Shown here: positions 24,939 through 33,536 of the stretch, piece by piece | How the letters are laid out: the number at the start of each line of letters is the position of its first letter | How positions within the stretch are numbered: position 1 is the first letter of the stretch | NCBI RefSeq assembly: GCF_001654865.1 | Contig: NZ_LXEO01000025.1 | Location: 62,001 to 126,000, forward strand | DNA from: Buttiauxella noackiae ATCC 51607 | GTDB taxonomy: Bacteria; Pseudomonadota; Gammaproteobacteria; Enterobacterales; Enterobacteriaceae | DNA length: 64,000 nucleotides | Direction: 5' to 3' | Translations under genes and position numbers: made by a program | The notes under the pieces: generated by a model | What the model saw: only the letters and a program-made list of their open reading frames with translations | Database searches by the model: none | Told to the model about the DNA's origin: nothing

Positions 24939-25935
24939 AATCCACCCGCAAATAGCCCCGCGCACTAAATGGCCCTTCTGCCGGTTTGTTCCCTGTCACG
25001 CTTACCGGCCAGGCCCGAATCCCCACTTGCGCTGCAGCTGCATCGTCGAGACGGAAATTGATTTTACTGCCCACGTTATTAGGAATAAATGGCGTTCCGC
25101 CGCTATCGGCGACGATAAACCCGAGATCGTTATTATTGGAAACCATCATATTACCGGACGCTTTCTCCGCTTCTAACCGCAGAGAAAGATAGGCCTGCGC
25201 CGCCACATTGGTGCATTTAATAGCGATGGTTTTGGTTTGCGGTGTTACACCTTGCGGTCGATTCCCGGCTCCGGCCTGGCTGAATAGCGCAGCACCAATG
25301 TCGCCAAAATCAAATTCAACGATTTGCCCTGCGTTGATTTCACAGCTTTGTGGCACTTCAATTTTGCCGCTGTAGCTAATGGTATAAACCGGAGTGGTGA
25401 GCGGGTCGGTGTTTCGCGTCGTCACATATACCGTAAACATGGTCTGCCGTGGAATTGGCACCATATTGATAAAGCGCCGTGTCACTTTGAGTTTAAAAAT
25501 CAGCTTAGAATCCTCAACCGGAAACGGCTGCTGTCTGGATACGTTGTCATGGATTCCCATCTGAATATAGTTGCGCGGTGGGTAAAATTGTCCGGCGTAG
25601 CTGTCCGTGATGCTCATCGCCCCTTCGAGATAATCATTGAGCTTGATGTACTGGTAATCGCCGATCACTTCTTGCACCGGCAAGGTACTCACGTAACTGC
25701 GCATCGTGGTATCTCCGGTGGTTCCTTGCGGGCAAGTGGCATTGACACCGATCCAGCCCGACTTTTCCGCGAGGGTGATGATTTGCCCGACGTTATTGTT
25801 TGCGCTGGTGAAGACGTCAGACAGATCGTAAAAAATGTCCGCTGGCACGCCATTGCTGTTTTGGCAGACTGTGGCAAACGCCGGGAGCGCGCATACCCAT
25901 AGCGCCACCCCTGCTAAAGATGTCATCAATTTCAT
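24931..25935 (-). CDS. fimH: Type 1 fimbrial tip adhesin FimH (Salmonella type)
   Basis: 334 residues. Signal peptide to about residue 21, then 'TVCQNSNGVPADIFYDLSDVFTSANNNVGQIITL', the opening of the Salmonella FimH lectin domain, with Cys23 and the second Cys in 'WIGVNATCPQG'. A linker leads to the pilin domain starting near 'VPQSCEINAGQIVEFDFGDIGAALFSQAGAGNR', which is almost identical to Salmonella FimH through to the C-terminal 'ARGYLRVDYD'. By analogy it binds mannosylated glycoproteins. The lectin domain is clearly more diverged than the pilin domain, the pattern expected when receptor specificity differs. Confidence 0.94.
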   Translation of the reverse strand: MKLMTSLAGVALWVCALPAFATVCQNSNGVPADIFYDLSDVFTSANNNVGQIITLAEKSGWIGVNATCPQGTTGDTTMRSYVSTLPVQEVIGDYQYIKLNDYLEGAMSITDSYAGQFYPPRNYIQMGIHDNVSRQQPFPVEDSKLIFKLKVTRRFINMVPIPRQTMFTVYVTTRNTDPLTTPVYTISYSGKIEVPQSCEINAGQIVEFDFGDIGAALFSQAGAGNRPQGVTPQTKTIAIKCTNVAAQAYLSLRLEAEKASGNMMVSNNNDLGFIVADSGGTPFIPNNVGSKINFRLDDAAAAQVGIRAWPVSVTGNKPAEGPFSARGYLRVDYD

Positions 25936-25952
25936 AAACAGATCCCTGAATC

Positions 25953-28520
25953 CTATGAACAGGTCGCACTCGCCACGACGATCGCCTGAGTCAGGCTTTC
26001 AGGCGGTAAGGTAAATGGTGCGAAACACTGTGATCCTTTGCCCTCGCCCCACTGAATCAGCAGCTTTCCCTGGAGTGGCAAGCCGCTGAGGTAAATTTGC
26101 CCGTCATCGCCGACCATACTGGTGATGCCCGTGGTTTCTTCGCGCACCACAGAGCCGAACGGTACCGCTCGCCCACCACGAGTTACGGTGATGATTGCCC
26201 GCACGCCCACGTGCGCCTTAAATTCCGCACGCACCAATGCGCCTTCCGTAGGCACCACACTGCTGACGTTGTTTTCAATGTCGGTGTGGTTATCCATGGT
26301 GTTGGTATCGAGAGCGATACGGTTGTGGCGATATACCGTGGCGTAAGGCATTACCGCGTATCCGCGCCAGTCGGTTTTCACCCCGGTCTGGTTTTCGACG
26401 CCAACCCCGCTTGCTCCCGGCGCTTTGATTAACACGTTGGTGTCACCAAGCGGCTGGCTAAACGTGATGCCATCGGCGTGCCCCACCGCGCCGCCCGAAG
26501 CCTGCCAGTTGTAGTCGTGTTGGTCGCGGTCGTAGTTGTAGCCCAGCCCCAATGTGCCGTAAGTAGCCTGCCAGTTAGCCGTGACACTTCCGCTGTAACC
26601 GTTAGTGTTGCTGTGACCTTGAGTGACGCTGTAATTAAGGTTTCGGTCTTCAAGTAATGTGCCGCCGATACCTGTTTGCACGGTGGCATCGCCATTGGCG
26701 TTGTTACTGGCAGCAAAAGTGGCGTAAGCGCGGTCGATGGTGCTTGTGCGCGAATAACCATGCCCCAGCAAGGTGCTAAATGGCACCGAAAGGTTAAAGG
26801 CCATAATGCGATCGCTATCGGCGATCCCGACGGATTTGCTCCACGACATCGAGAGTGAGTAGCTGATCCCGCGCCAGCCGCTGGCATATCCGGCCTGATA
26901 CCAGGTGTTGTTCTGGCTGGTTTCCCAGTAAGTTTGCTGGCTGCCTGAAACATAGAGTGACCCGTAATCACCCAGTGATTGAGAAACGTTGATTTGAAAT
27001 CGCCCGCGCTTGCTGTAACGCAAGTTGTGGTAGCTCTGCACAACCGGTTCATCTTTGCGTCCACCATCCGTTTCGTCTGCGTATTCGTAGCCTTCGATAT
27101 TTTTGTATGCCACCTCATCAAGCGTATAAAAACCACGCGTGGAATAGCGGTAACCCAACAACTGGAAGTTAGTGCCATAACCGCTGAGGGATTTGGCGTA
27201 CAGGAATCGTAGCGACTGGCCTTGATGCTCGCTGTCATCTGCAAGTCGGCTGCGGGCGTGGGTAATATCCATTGAAAGCGCCCCCCACTCCCCGAGGTTT
27301 TTCCCGGCCCCCAGCGCAACGGAGGTGTAGTCTTCGGCAAGCTGAGTGCCACCATAGGCGGTAAAACCGTAGGGTAAACCCGCATTCAGCGTGGCCTGGG
27401 TGAAGAATGGCGTATCCTGCTGGTTGCTTCCGCTACGGAAATCCCCGGCTACCAGGTCGAACTTCAGCCGCCCTTCCCGTTGCAATAACGGAACGGTGGA
27501 ATAAGGCACAGTGTATTTTTGCTGGGTACCATCTTTTTCTTCGACAGTGACCTCCAGGTCGCCGCTGGAAGAGGTGGAATTCAGGTCACTGATGGTAAAT
27601 GCACCCGGTGAAACGTAGCTTTGGTAAATCACAAAACTGTTCTGGCGAATGGTGATTTTGGCGTGGGTACGCGCTATACCGCGTACCGTTGGCGCGTAAC
27701 CTTGCTGACTGTCGGGGTACATACTGTCAGCCGAATAGATGCGCGCCCCGCGAAATCCCAGACTGTCGAACACATCGCTACCCGTGTTGCTGTCGCCTAA
27801 TACCAGCTCGCTTTTGAGTGGAATAATCGTCCGTTGCGCATAGGTGCTAATGTTGTTCCAGCTGTTAGCGTGGTAGCCATCTCCACGAGTGTAGTTCCAG
27901 GCACCGCTGTTACGCAGCCGCCAGGCTCCGTAGTTCAGGCCACTTTGCAGGCTTAAATAATAGTTATCGTCGTCGCTGCCATGGTTGCCGGTAAAGCTGT
28001 AATTGAGCAGCGCAGCCGGAATCCCTTCGTCCCACTCCTGCGGCGGTATATAGCCCCGGGCGCTGTTAAGCAGCGATGCCTGCGGCAAGCTGATATCCAG
28101 GCGTAGTTTGGCAAAATCAAAATTCGTCTCAGAATCAGGGATCAACAACGCGAGCGGCACACATTCCCCGGACTTAAACTTCGCAAGCGCCGGATAAGCG
28201 AGCATGTTCAGGCCCAGGCGCTTCAACCAGTCAGTGTCCAGGCACGGCACCAGGCCGCTCGATTTTGCTTTTCCGCCACTGGCATCGCTGGCAATAAAAC
28301 GGAGATCCTGGGTCGAGATAAATTCAACGTTACGCCAGATGTCCACGCGATAAACACCCGGTGCCTGATGGCTGCCTTTTTCAAAACGCGACAAATCCGC
28401 CATCGCAGCATCTTCTACCGACAAAAACCCAGGGTTAAAGTAGCTTTCCCCGGAGCTGATTACTGGCCACAGCGCGGCCATTATCATCGCTGCAAGCGGG
28501 GTGACTGACTTGTTGATCAT
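25953..28520 (-). CDS. fimD: Outer-membrane fimbrial usher FimD
   Basis: 855 residues from ATG 28520, which has AAGGA ten bases upstream; an in-frame TTG at 28544 would extend it by eight residues. Signal peptide, N-terminal chaperone-binding domain ('[23 protein letters not shown]'), barrel and plug ('[23 protein letters not shown]'), and two C-terminal domains ending with a Cys pair ('[12 protein letters not shown]', 'VASATCS'). It exports and polymerises FimA, FimF and FimH. It lies 34 bp after fimC and 17 bp before fimH on the same strand. Confidence 0.95.
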   Translation of the reverse strand: MINKSVTPLAAMIMAALWPVISSGESYFNPGFLSVEDAAMADLSRFEKGSHQAPGVYRVDIWRNVEFISTQDLRFIASDASGGKAKSSGLVPCLDTDWLKRLGLNMLAYPALAKFKSGECVPLALLIPDSETNFDFAKLRLDISLPQASLLNSARGYIPPQEWDEGIPAALLNYSFTGNHGSDDDNYYLSLQSGLNYGAWRLRNSGAWNYTRGDGYHANSWNNISTYAQRTIIPLKSELVLGDSNTGSDVFDSLGFRGARIYSADSMYPDSQQGYAPTVRGIARTHAKITIRQNSFVIYQSYVSPGAFTISDLNSTSSSGDLEVTVEEKDGTQQKYTVPYSTVPLLQREGRLKFDLVAGDFRSGSNQQDTPFFTQATLNAGLPYGFTAYGGTQLAEDYTSVALGAGKNLGEWGALSMDITHARSRLADDSEHQGQSLRFLYAKSLSGYGTNFQLLGYRYSTRGFYTLDEVAYKNIEGYEYADETDGGRKDEPVVQSYHNLRYSKRGRFQINVSQSLGDYGSLYVSGSQQTYWETSQNNTWYQAGYASGWRGISYSLSMSWSKSVGIADSDRIMAFNLSVPFSTLLGHGYSRTSTIDRAYATFAASNNANGDATVQTGIGGTLLEDRNLNYSVTQGHSNTNGYSGSVTANWQATYGTLGLGYNYDRDQHDYNWQASGGAVGHADGITFSQPLGDTNVLIKAPGASGVGVENQTGVKTDWRGYAVMPYATVYRHNRIALDTNTMDNHTDIENNVSSVVPTEGALVRAEFKAHVGVRAIITVTRGGRAVPFGSVVREETTGITSMVGDDGQIYLSGLPLQGKLLIQWGEGKGSQCFAPFTLPPESLTQAIVVASATCS

Positions 28521-28554
28521 CTGCCAGATATCCTTATTGCGCAAATTACCTGCA

Positions 28555-29250
28555 TTACAACATTACGCCCGCTTGCACAGGTGTCACCGCGCCATAGTCA
28601 TTGACGGTCTGGAAGTAGATAGCACCTTTTAGCGCGGGCGAAACCGCCACTTGCGACACACTTTTTGGCGCCACCAGGGTATTAGCCAGTTTCTCGTTGC
28701 CAATTTTAAGATTGACGGTGCTGACATAATAAGGAGACGCGTTGTGAATGCTCAGTAGCTTGCCGTTGCGACTAAAGCGCAGTTGCTTCAGCGCCTCTTC
28801 TGGCTGCATTTGCAGGTTTTTAGGGCGCACAAACAGCTTGATGCGCGACAAAATTGCCAGTTGCAGTACGTTGCTGCCGTCGAGATTATTTTTATCGACC
28901 GAAGGAATCGCTTTCACGTTCACCCAGAAAATAGTTTCGCGGTCTGTTGGCAACGGTGGCCCGGCGTAAATAATACGCAGTGTGTTCTCGCTCGATGGCT
29001 CACTAACAAAAAGCGGAGGCGTGACAATAAAACTTTTATCTCTGGCACCTGCACTATTTTCAATCCACGAGTTCACCAGAAAACGCTCTTTATTATCGCT
29101 ATTATTAATTGAGAGCGAGGTTTGTTTTGCCTCGGCAGGATAAATAACCCGTGTCGCACCCAGAGCAACGCCCCCGGCAGCTTGAGCATTAAAGCACAGC
29201 ATTAACAGGCACAACATTATGGCCGAGCCTTGTTTAAATAAAGTCGTCAT
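28555..29250 (-). CDS. fimC: Periplasmic fimbrial chaperone FimC
   Basis: 231 residues, matching Salmonella FimC ('[27 protein letters not shown]', '[22 protein letters not shown]', '[15 protein letters not shown]', '[13 protein letters not shown]'). It captures subunits as they enter the periplasm and lends its G1 strand. ATG 29250 is chosen; the codon before it is GTG and no strong ribosome site is seen. It follows fimA after a 117-bp gap that contains a terminator-like hairpin. In Salmonella a fimI gene lies at this position; none is present here. Confidence 0.94.
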   Translation of the reverse strand: MTTLFKQGSAIMLCLLMLCFNAQAAGGVALGATRVIYPAEAKQTSLSINNSDNKERFLVNSWIENSAGARDKSFIVTPPLFVSEPSSENTLRIIYAGPPLPTDRETIFWVNVKAIPSVDKNNLDGSNVLQLAILSRIKLFVRPKNLQMQPEEALKQLRFSRNGKLLSIHNASPYYVSTVNLKIGNEKLANTLVAPKSVSQVAVSPALKGAIYFQTVNDYGAVTPVQAGVML

Positions 29251-29325
29251 CACACCGCACCATCATTATTACTATTATTAAAATGTTCAATTCAGGAATA
29301 ATAAATTTCTGTTCGTCAATAAAAG

Positions 29326-29345
29326 AAGCCTCATTTCTGAGGCTT
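29326..29345 (-). terminator. Attenuator-like hairpin between fimA and fimC
   Basis: AAGCCTCA / TGAGGCTT arms with a 4-nt loop, followed on the minus strand by CTTTTATT. It lies 22 bp after the fimA stop inside the operon. A partial terminator here would give much more FimA message than assembly-protein message. Confidence 0.75.
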
Positions 29346-29367
29346 GCGTTATCCCTACAAAATTTGA

Positions 29368-29919
29368 TTATTCGTATTTCATTACAAATGTCGCATCAGC
29401 GTTGGCCTGGCCTGCTGTTGCGATGGCTGCAGTAGATTTATAGCGTGCGGTGAACGGCAAGGTGTTCGTCCCGTCAATCAGTGTCTGCGCGGTGGAGAAG
29501 ACAGAACCATCCGGGGTCAACACTTTCGATTTGCTATCGAGGATTTCGATACCGACGCCGCCTGCCGTGGTGCTGTTGTCACTCGAGTTAACCGCCAGAA
29601 GCGTAGGGTCGGTGCCGTCTGTCTGGCCTGAGAATGAGACAGAAGCCAGGGTGGAGACCGTGGTGTCACAATCGTTAAGCACAATGGTGAATGGGATCTG
29701 CGCGGAGGTGTCACCCACTTTAGTAAACGCCGCCGTACGGTATTGGCCCAGTTTCACCGTTTGATCGGAAGACTGCGTGCTCACCGCACAGGCCGCATTC
29801 ACCAGCTCACCTTTAAAGTGAACCGTACCGCCATTTACAGTGACTACATCGGCCTGTGCTGCACCGCTTACTAATGCAATACCTGCAACCAAAGAGGACG
29901 CAATTTTGCTGAATTTCAT
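29368..29919 (-). CDS. fimA: Major type 1 fimbrial subunit FimA
   Basis: 183 residues, close to Salmonella FimA: signal peptide [23 protein letters not shown], then '[38 protein letters not shown]', '[20 protein letters not shown]', and the C-terminal '[14 protein letters not shown]'. The two cysteines form the pilin disulfide. AAGGA precedes the ATG by seven bases. It is the first gene of the operon; the promoter in the AT-rich region upstream is the expected target of FimZ. Confidence 0.95.
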   Translation of the reverse strand: MKFSKIASSLVAGIALVSGAAQADVVTVNGGTVHFKGELVNAACAVSTQSSDQTVKLGQYRTAAFTKVGDTSAQIPFTIVLNDCDTTVSTLASVSFSGQTDGTDPTLLAVNSSDNSTTAGGVGIEILDSKSKVLTPDGSVFSTAQTLIDGTNTLPFTARYKSTAAIATAGQANADATFVMKYE

Positions 29920-30344
29920 CGAGATTCCTTTAATTATTTAATTACCCTTTTTGAATAATGCATCCTTCATTATTCCAGTGAATAACCAGGGCCGTAGATA
30001 GTCAACCCCCTCCCCTCAATCCTTAAGGAGACATTTATTTATCGTCATCAATGAAGTCTAAATTAATATTTAAAACACCATCTCCTCGACGATGAATAAT
30101 TTAAGTTAAATAAATATTTAATAACATGTGAAAAACCTTTATCTCATCTCAGTAATGTCCTATTAAGTTCTAAGATATCGGCCTGTGACTTTCGGATCGG
30201 TGAGTGATGCCAACGAAGAAGCACCATGAAGAGTGCTCCTGGTGAATGAAGCAGATAAAACCTGGTACACTTAGCGCCAATTCAAGATATTCTTAGCAAA
30301 TTGTTTTTAAGCCGCTAATTTAATGATTCACTGGATCTGCCCTG
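29920..30344. other. Divergent promoter region of fimA and the MscS-family gene
   Basis: 425 bp without a gene. It is AT-rich near fimA. A palindrome TCCTTAAGGA lies at 30020-30029, and a short AGCAC/GTGCT hairpin lies near 30221. No invertible element with obvious flanking repeats, as in E. coli fimS, was found, which fits the FimZ/FimY type of control. Confidence 0.6.
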
Positions 30345-32765
30345 ATGATACCAAAAATGTTAAAAATGCCGCTGCTGCTGGCATTACTGTCTTGTTTAAT
30401 GGTGATGCCTTTTACGTCTCATGCGGATGACTCTACCGGGCAAACAGCCACTGAAGAACCGGTTAAGATCAATGCCAGCACGGTAATTCCCGCGTTGCAA
30501 AAGCGCCTGGATTCACTCAAGCAGCGAGTATCCACGGCAAAAACTGATAAACAATTCACCAGTCTAAATGACGATTCACAAAAATTGGTGAGTGAAGCCG
30601 ATAAGCTTGCCGTTGCACTGGCACCGCAATTAACGCAGGTACAGGCACAACTGGATGTTCTTGGGCCGGCACCGGCGCCAGGGGCACTGGCTGAAACGCC
30701 GCAAGTTGTTAGTCAACGCAAACAACTAAACAGCAGTAAAACCTTGCTCACCACACAAATCGAGCAAACCAAAGCCATTGCAGTTGCCGCGCAAAACCTC
30801 TCTTCGCAAATCTCTGGATTGCGCCGTGATGCGCTAAAAACACAAATTGCCCTAAATACCGGCAGTATTCTTGGTGAAAAATTCTGGTCACCCGTTTTTG
30901 AACCCAACGACAAAGACGCTGCACGCTTCGGTGAATTTGGCACTCAGATCAGTGATGCATGGGACCAGGCCTGGAGCGAGGGATGGCGACCAGGTACCGC
31001 TATCTATCTGTTATTAGCGCTGGGGATTGGAGTATTTGGTCGTTTCGGGCTGGATAAACCAATGAACTGGGTTCTGCCACGCTGGCTGCCGCAAGGCCGT
31101 TTTCGTCGCAGTTTCCTCGCCTGCTTCACAACCTTAAGTACCACACTGACGCTGGGTATCAGCATGCAGTTGCTGTGCTACACCTTCACGCGCCTGCCTG
31201 ATACCTCACCCTGGGTTAATGAGTTTGCCGGACAACTGGTCGAGTTGACCTATTTTTCCGCGGTGATTGCCGGTCTTGGCATCGCATTACTCTCTAATAG
31301 CCATCCTTCATGGCGTCTGCCGGGTATTGCCGACCCGCTGGCAAAAACGCTTGCGTCATTCCCGATTTTACTGGCAGCCTTCATATTTATCTTCGGGATC
31401 ATCGAGCAGTTGAACTCGTTGGTTGGAGCGAGCATCGATGCCACATTATTTGGTAATGGCCTGGCCGCTTTACTGGTTGCGCTCAACTGCCTGATTGCAC
31501 CTGTTCGCGTCAACCGGATACGCAGGCAAATGCGTGCTGAAGGTGAACAAACAGAAGCGCGTTCTACCGTTGCTGGCCTCATTCATCTCGTCATCAGCCT
31601 TACCGCTTTTGTTATCCTGCTGGCACTGTTGATTGGCTACATTCCACTGGCCCGTTTCGTCACCTTTGAATTGTTGTGGATTGGCCTGGTGGTTTGCAGC
31701 CTGTATCTGCTGATTCACTTTGTAGTGGACTTGTGTGAAGCGGTCTTCTCCCCGTCAACACACAGCGGGAAAATCCTTAAAAGCACGCTGAGTCTCAACG
31801 ATCGCCATCTGTCACTTGCCGCAACGTTGTTCTCAGCGGTTGGGAAAACATCACTGCTGGTGATGGCTGCGGTAGCCCTGCTTAACGGCACCTTCGGTAC
31901 CACAACGCCGATGGAACTGCTGACGAAAATCGCGGATATGTGGGGCGGCAAAGGCCTCGAAGGGATGAACATCATCCCGGCACATGCACTTAATGCGGTG
32001 CTGTGTCTGGTGGTGGGCTGGTATGTACTCCGTTCCACACGCCGCTGGCTCGATAACGATTTCCTGCCAAAAACAAATATGGACCGTGGCCTGCGTGCTT
32101 CGCTGGTCACACTGTTCACCAACGTCGGTTACGTGCTGATTATTATGCTCACGTTGTCGATGCTCGGTATTGAATGGAACAAACTGGCATGGATAGTCAG
32201 CGCCCTGTCGGTCGGTATCGGTTTTGGCTTGCAGGAAATTGTGAAGAACTTTATTTCCGGTTTGATTCTGTTGACCGAGCGTCCGGTAAAAGTGGGCGAT
32301 CTGGTGAGTATAAGCGGCGTGGAAGGCGATATTCGCCGCATCAACGTACGTGCGACCGAAATTCAATTAGGCGACAAATCCACGGTTATTGTGCCGAATT
32401 CACAGCTAATTTCGCAAAACGTCCGTAATGCCACGATGGGAAATGCGCAGGGTGTAGCAACGATATCTCTGACTTTCCCATTGGATATCGACCCTGAGCA
32501 GGTGCGTAATTTACTGCTCGAAGCGTATAACCTGCATGAATCAATTCTGGAAAACCCTCAGCCCTCAGTCAGCTTTAAAGAACTGGGGCCTACCGGGATT
32601 GTGCTGAGCGTTACCGGTTATGTGAATAGCCCGCGAATGGTGAGTTCAACGCGCAGCGATTTGCTGTATGAGATCCTCAAAATGCTGCGCGCGGCAGGCA
32701 TTAGCCTTAGCCAGACGCAAACAATGATCCTTGAGCAGCCAGCGAAAGTGGCGGTAGCGGAATAA
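30345..32765 (+). CDS. MscS-family mechanosensitive channel with N-terminal DUF3772-type domain
   Basis: 806 residues. A signal peptide (~1-27) leads to a periplasmic coiled-coil region (~40-190) rich in Lys, Gln and Ala ('LQKRLDSLKQRVSTAKTDKQF'), then several membrane spans (~215-600). The MscS pore and beta domain are at the C-terminal end: 'LAWIVSALSVGIGFGLQEIVKNFISGLILLTERPVKVGDLVSISGVEGDIRRINVRATEIQLGDKSTVIVPNSQLIS' type sequence starts near residue 614. It probably opens under hypo-osmotic stress. It is far longer than MscS (286 residues) and is not one of the six E. coli paralogues that I recognise. Confidence 0.88.
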   Translation: MIPKMLKMPLLLALLSCLMVMPFTSHADDSTGQTATEEPVKINASTVIPALQKRLDSLKQRVSTAKTDKQFTSLNDDSQKLVSEADKLAVALAPQLTQVQAQLDVLGPAPAPGALAETPQVVSQRKQLNSSKTLLTTQIEQTKAIAVAAQNLSSQISGLRRDALKTQIALNTGSILGEKFWSPVFEPNDKDAARFGEFGTQISDAWDQAWSEGWRPGTAIYLLLALGIGVFGRFGLDKPMNWVLPRWLPQGRFRRSFLACFTTLSTTLTLGISMQLLCYTFTRLPDTSPWVNEFAGQLVELTYFSAVIAGLGIALLSNSHPSWRLPGIADPLAKTLASFPILLAAFIFIFGIIEQLNSLVGASIDATLFGNGLAALLVALNCLIAPVRVNRIRRQMRAEGEQTEARSTVAGLIHLVISLTAFVILLALLIGYIPLARFVTFELLWIGLVVCSLYLLIHFVVDLCEAVFSPSTHSGKILKSTLSLNDRHLSLAATLFSAVGKTSLLVMAAVALLNGTFGTTTPMELLTKIADMWGGKGLEGMNIIPAHALNAVLCLVVGWYVLRSTRRWLDNDFLPKTNMDRGLRASLVTLFTNVGYVLIIMLTLSMLGIEWNKLAWIVSALSVGIGFGLQEIVKNFISGLILLTERPVKVGDLVSISGVEGDIRRINVRATEIQLGDKSTVIVPNSQLISQNVRNATMGNAQGVATISLTFPLDIDPEQVRNLLLEAYNLHESILENPQPSVSFKELGPTGIVLSVTGYVNSPRMVSSTRSDLLYEILKMLRAAGISLSQTQTMILEQPAKVAVAE

Positions 32766-32768
32766 CGC

Positions 32769-32804
32769 GAAACGCCGCTGATTGTTAGCAGTCAGTGGCG
32801 TTTC
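32769..32804 (+). terminator. Hairpin after the MscS-family gene
   Basis: A 13-bp stem (GAAACGCCGCTGA / TCAGTGGCGTTTC, one G-T pair) with a 10-nt loop begins 4 bp after the stop. No clear T-run follows, so it may act as an mRNA-stabilising or weak terminator structure. Confidence 0.55.
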
Positions 32805-33002
32805 ATGCGTAAGCGCCTCCATCAAAGAGAGCACAAAACATAATCACACTAAATAACTCAGCTTTATCTCATTCAGTAAATTGATTTAAGTCAACATTAT
32901 GGAGGCTCGTCGGTCGCATTATCTCGCTCCGTAGATATTCCACTTCGTATATTCACAATCAGTGAATAGTGTGAAGGTAATTATTCAATAAGAGAGTTAA
33001 TG

Positions 33003-33494
33003 ATGAGCAAAATCAGCGTAATCGTAGCAGCCCTGGTGGGCGGTTTAGTATTATCCCCGGCAGCAATGGCGCTGGATCTGTCCAACGGCAACTGGCAAGG
33101 CGCAGGCGCTCCAGTAAAAGTGGCAGTAAAAAATAACCAGGTCACCATCAACGGTAAGAAAGCTACCCGCACTATCAACAATCCTGATTTCGCTGAGTGG
33201 AAAGGCGCGGGTTATACCCTGAGCTTTACCCGTTCAGAAAACCAGGTTTCCGCTGAATGGGCTAAACAACATGCGCATGGTGCGCTTGTACAAGCTGCAA
33301 GCACTGCAACAACCAACAGCAAACAAGCGTTGAAAGCTCAGGATCTTAAAGGCCTGAACACCTCTGGCGTAGAAAAGAAATTGCTGGCTGAAGGCTGGAA
33401 AGAGGTTTACCCGTACACCGAATATACCCGCGACGGCAAACGTGTAAAAATTCAGTACCGTGCAGATTACGTTTCTTCTGTAACAGTAGAATAA
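33003..33494 (+). CDS. Uncharacterised secreted protein
   Basis: 163 residues, not recognised. Signal peptide MSKISVIVAALVGGLVLSPAAMA, so the mature protein of ~140 residues should be periplasmic. It is Lys/Ala/Asn-rich, has no cysteine, and contains 'WKGAGYTLSFTRSENQVSAEW' and a C-terminal block 'GVEKKLLAEGWKEVYPYTEYTRDGKRVKIQYRADY' that looks like a small beta-rich domain. The second of two adjacent ATGs is used because AAGAGAG then lies six bases upstream. It is monocistronic, between a channel gene and a convergent transporter gene, and ends in a shared terminator. Function unknown. Confidence 0.75.
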   Translation: MSKISVIVAALVGGLVLSPAAMALDLSNGNWQGAGAPVKVAVKNNQVTINGKKATRTINNPDFAEWKGAGYTLSFTRSENQVSAEWAKQHAHGALVQAASTATTNSKQALKAQDLKGLNTSGVEKKLLAEGWKEVYPYTEYTRDGKRVKIQYRADYVSSVTVE

Positions 33495-33518
33495 AAAAAA
33501 CCGGTCACGGAGGACCGG
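33493..33518 (-). terminator. Terminator of the CstA/BtsT-type gene
   Basis: CCGGTC / GACCGG stem with a 6-nt loop is followed on the minus strand by eight T. On the plus strand it may also serve the gene ending at 33494. Confidence 0.88.
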
Positions 33519-33536
33519 CTTTCAGAACATCGATAA

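Noticed and set aside
26429-27385. 318-codon ORF on the minus strand inside fimD in another frame
   Set aside because: It lies wholly within the well-supported usher gene, is rich in Thr, Ala and Arg without any domain pattern, and has no ribosome site. It is a shadow of high-GC coding sequence.
29920-30344. Invertible fimA promoter switch as in E. coli fimS
   Set aside because: No pair of short inverted repeats flanking ~300 bp and no FimB/FimE recombinase genes are present; FimZ/FimY control is found instead.
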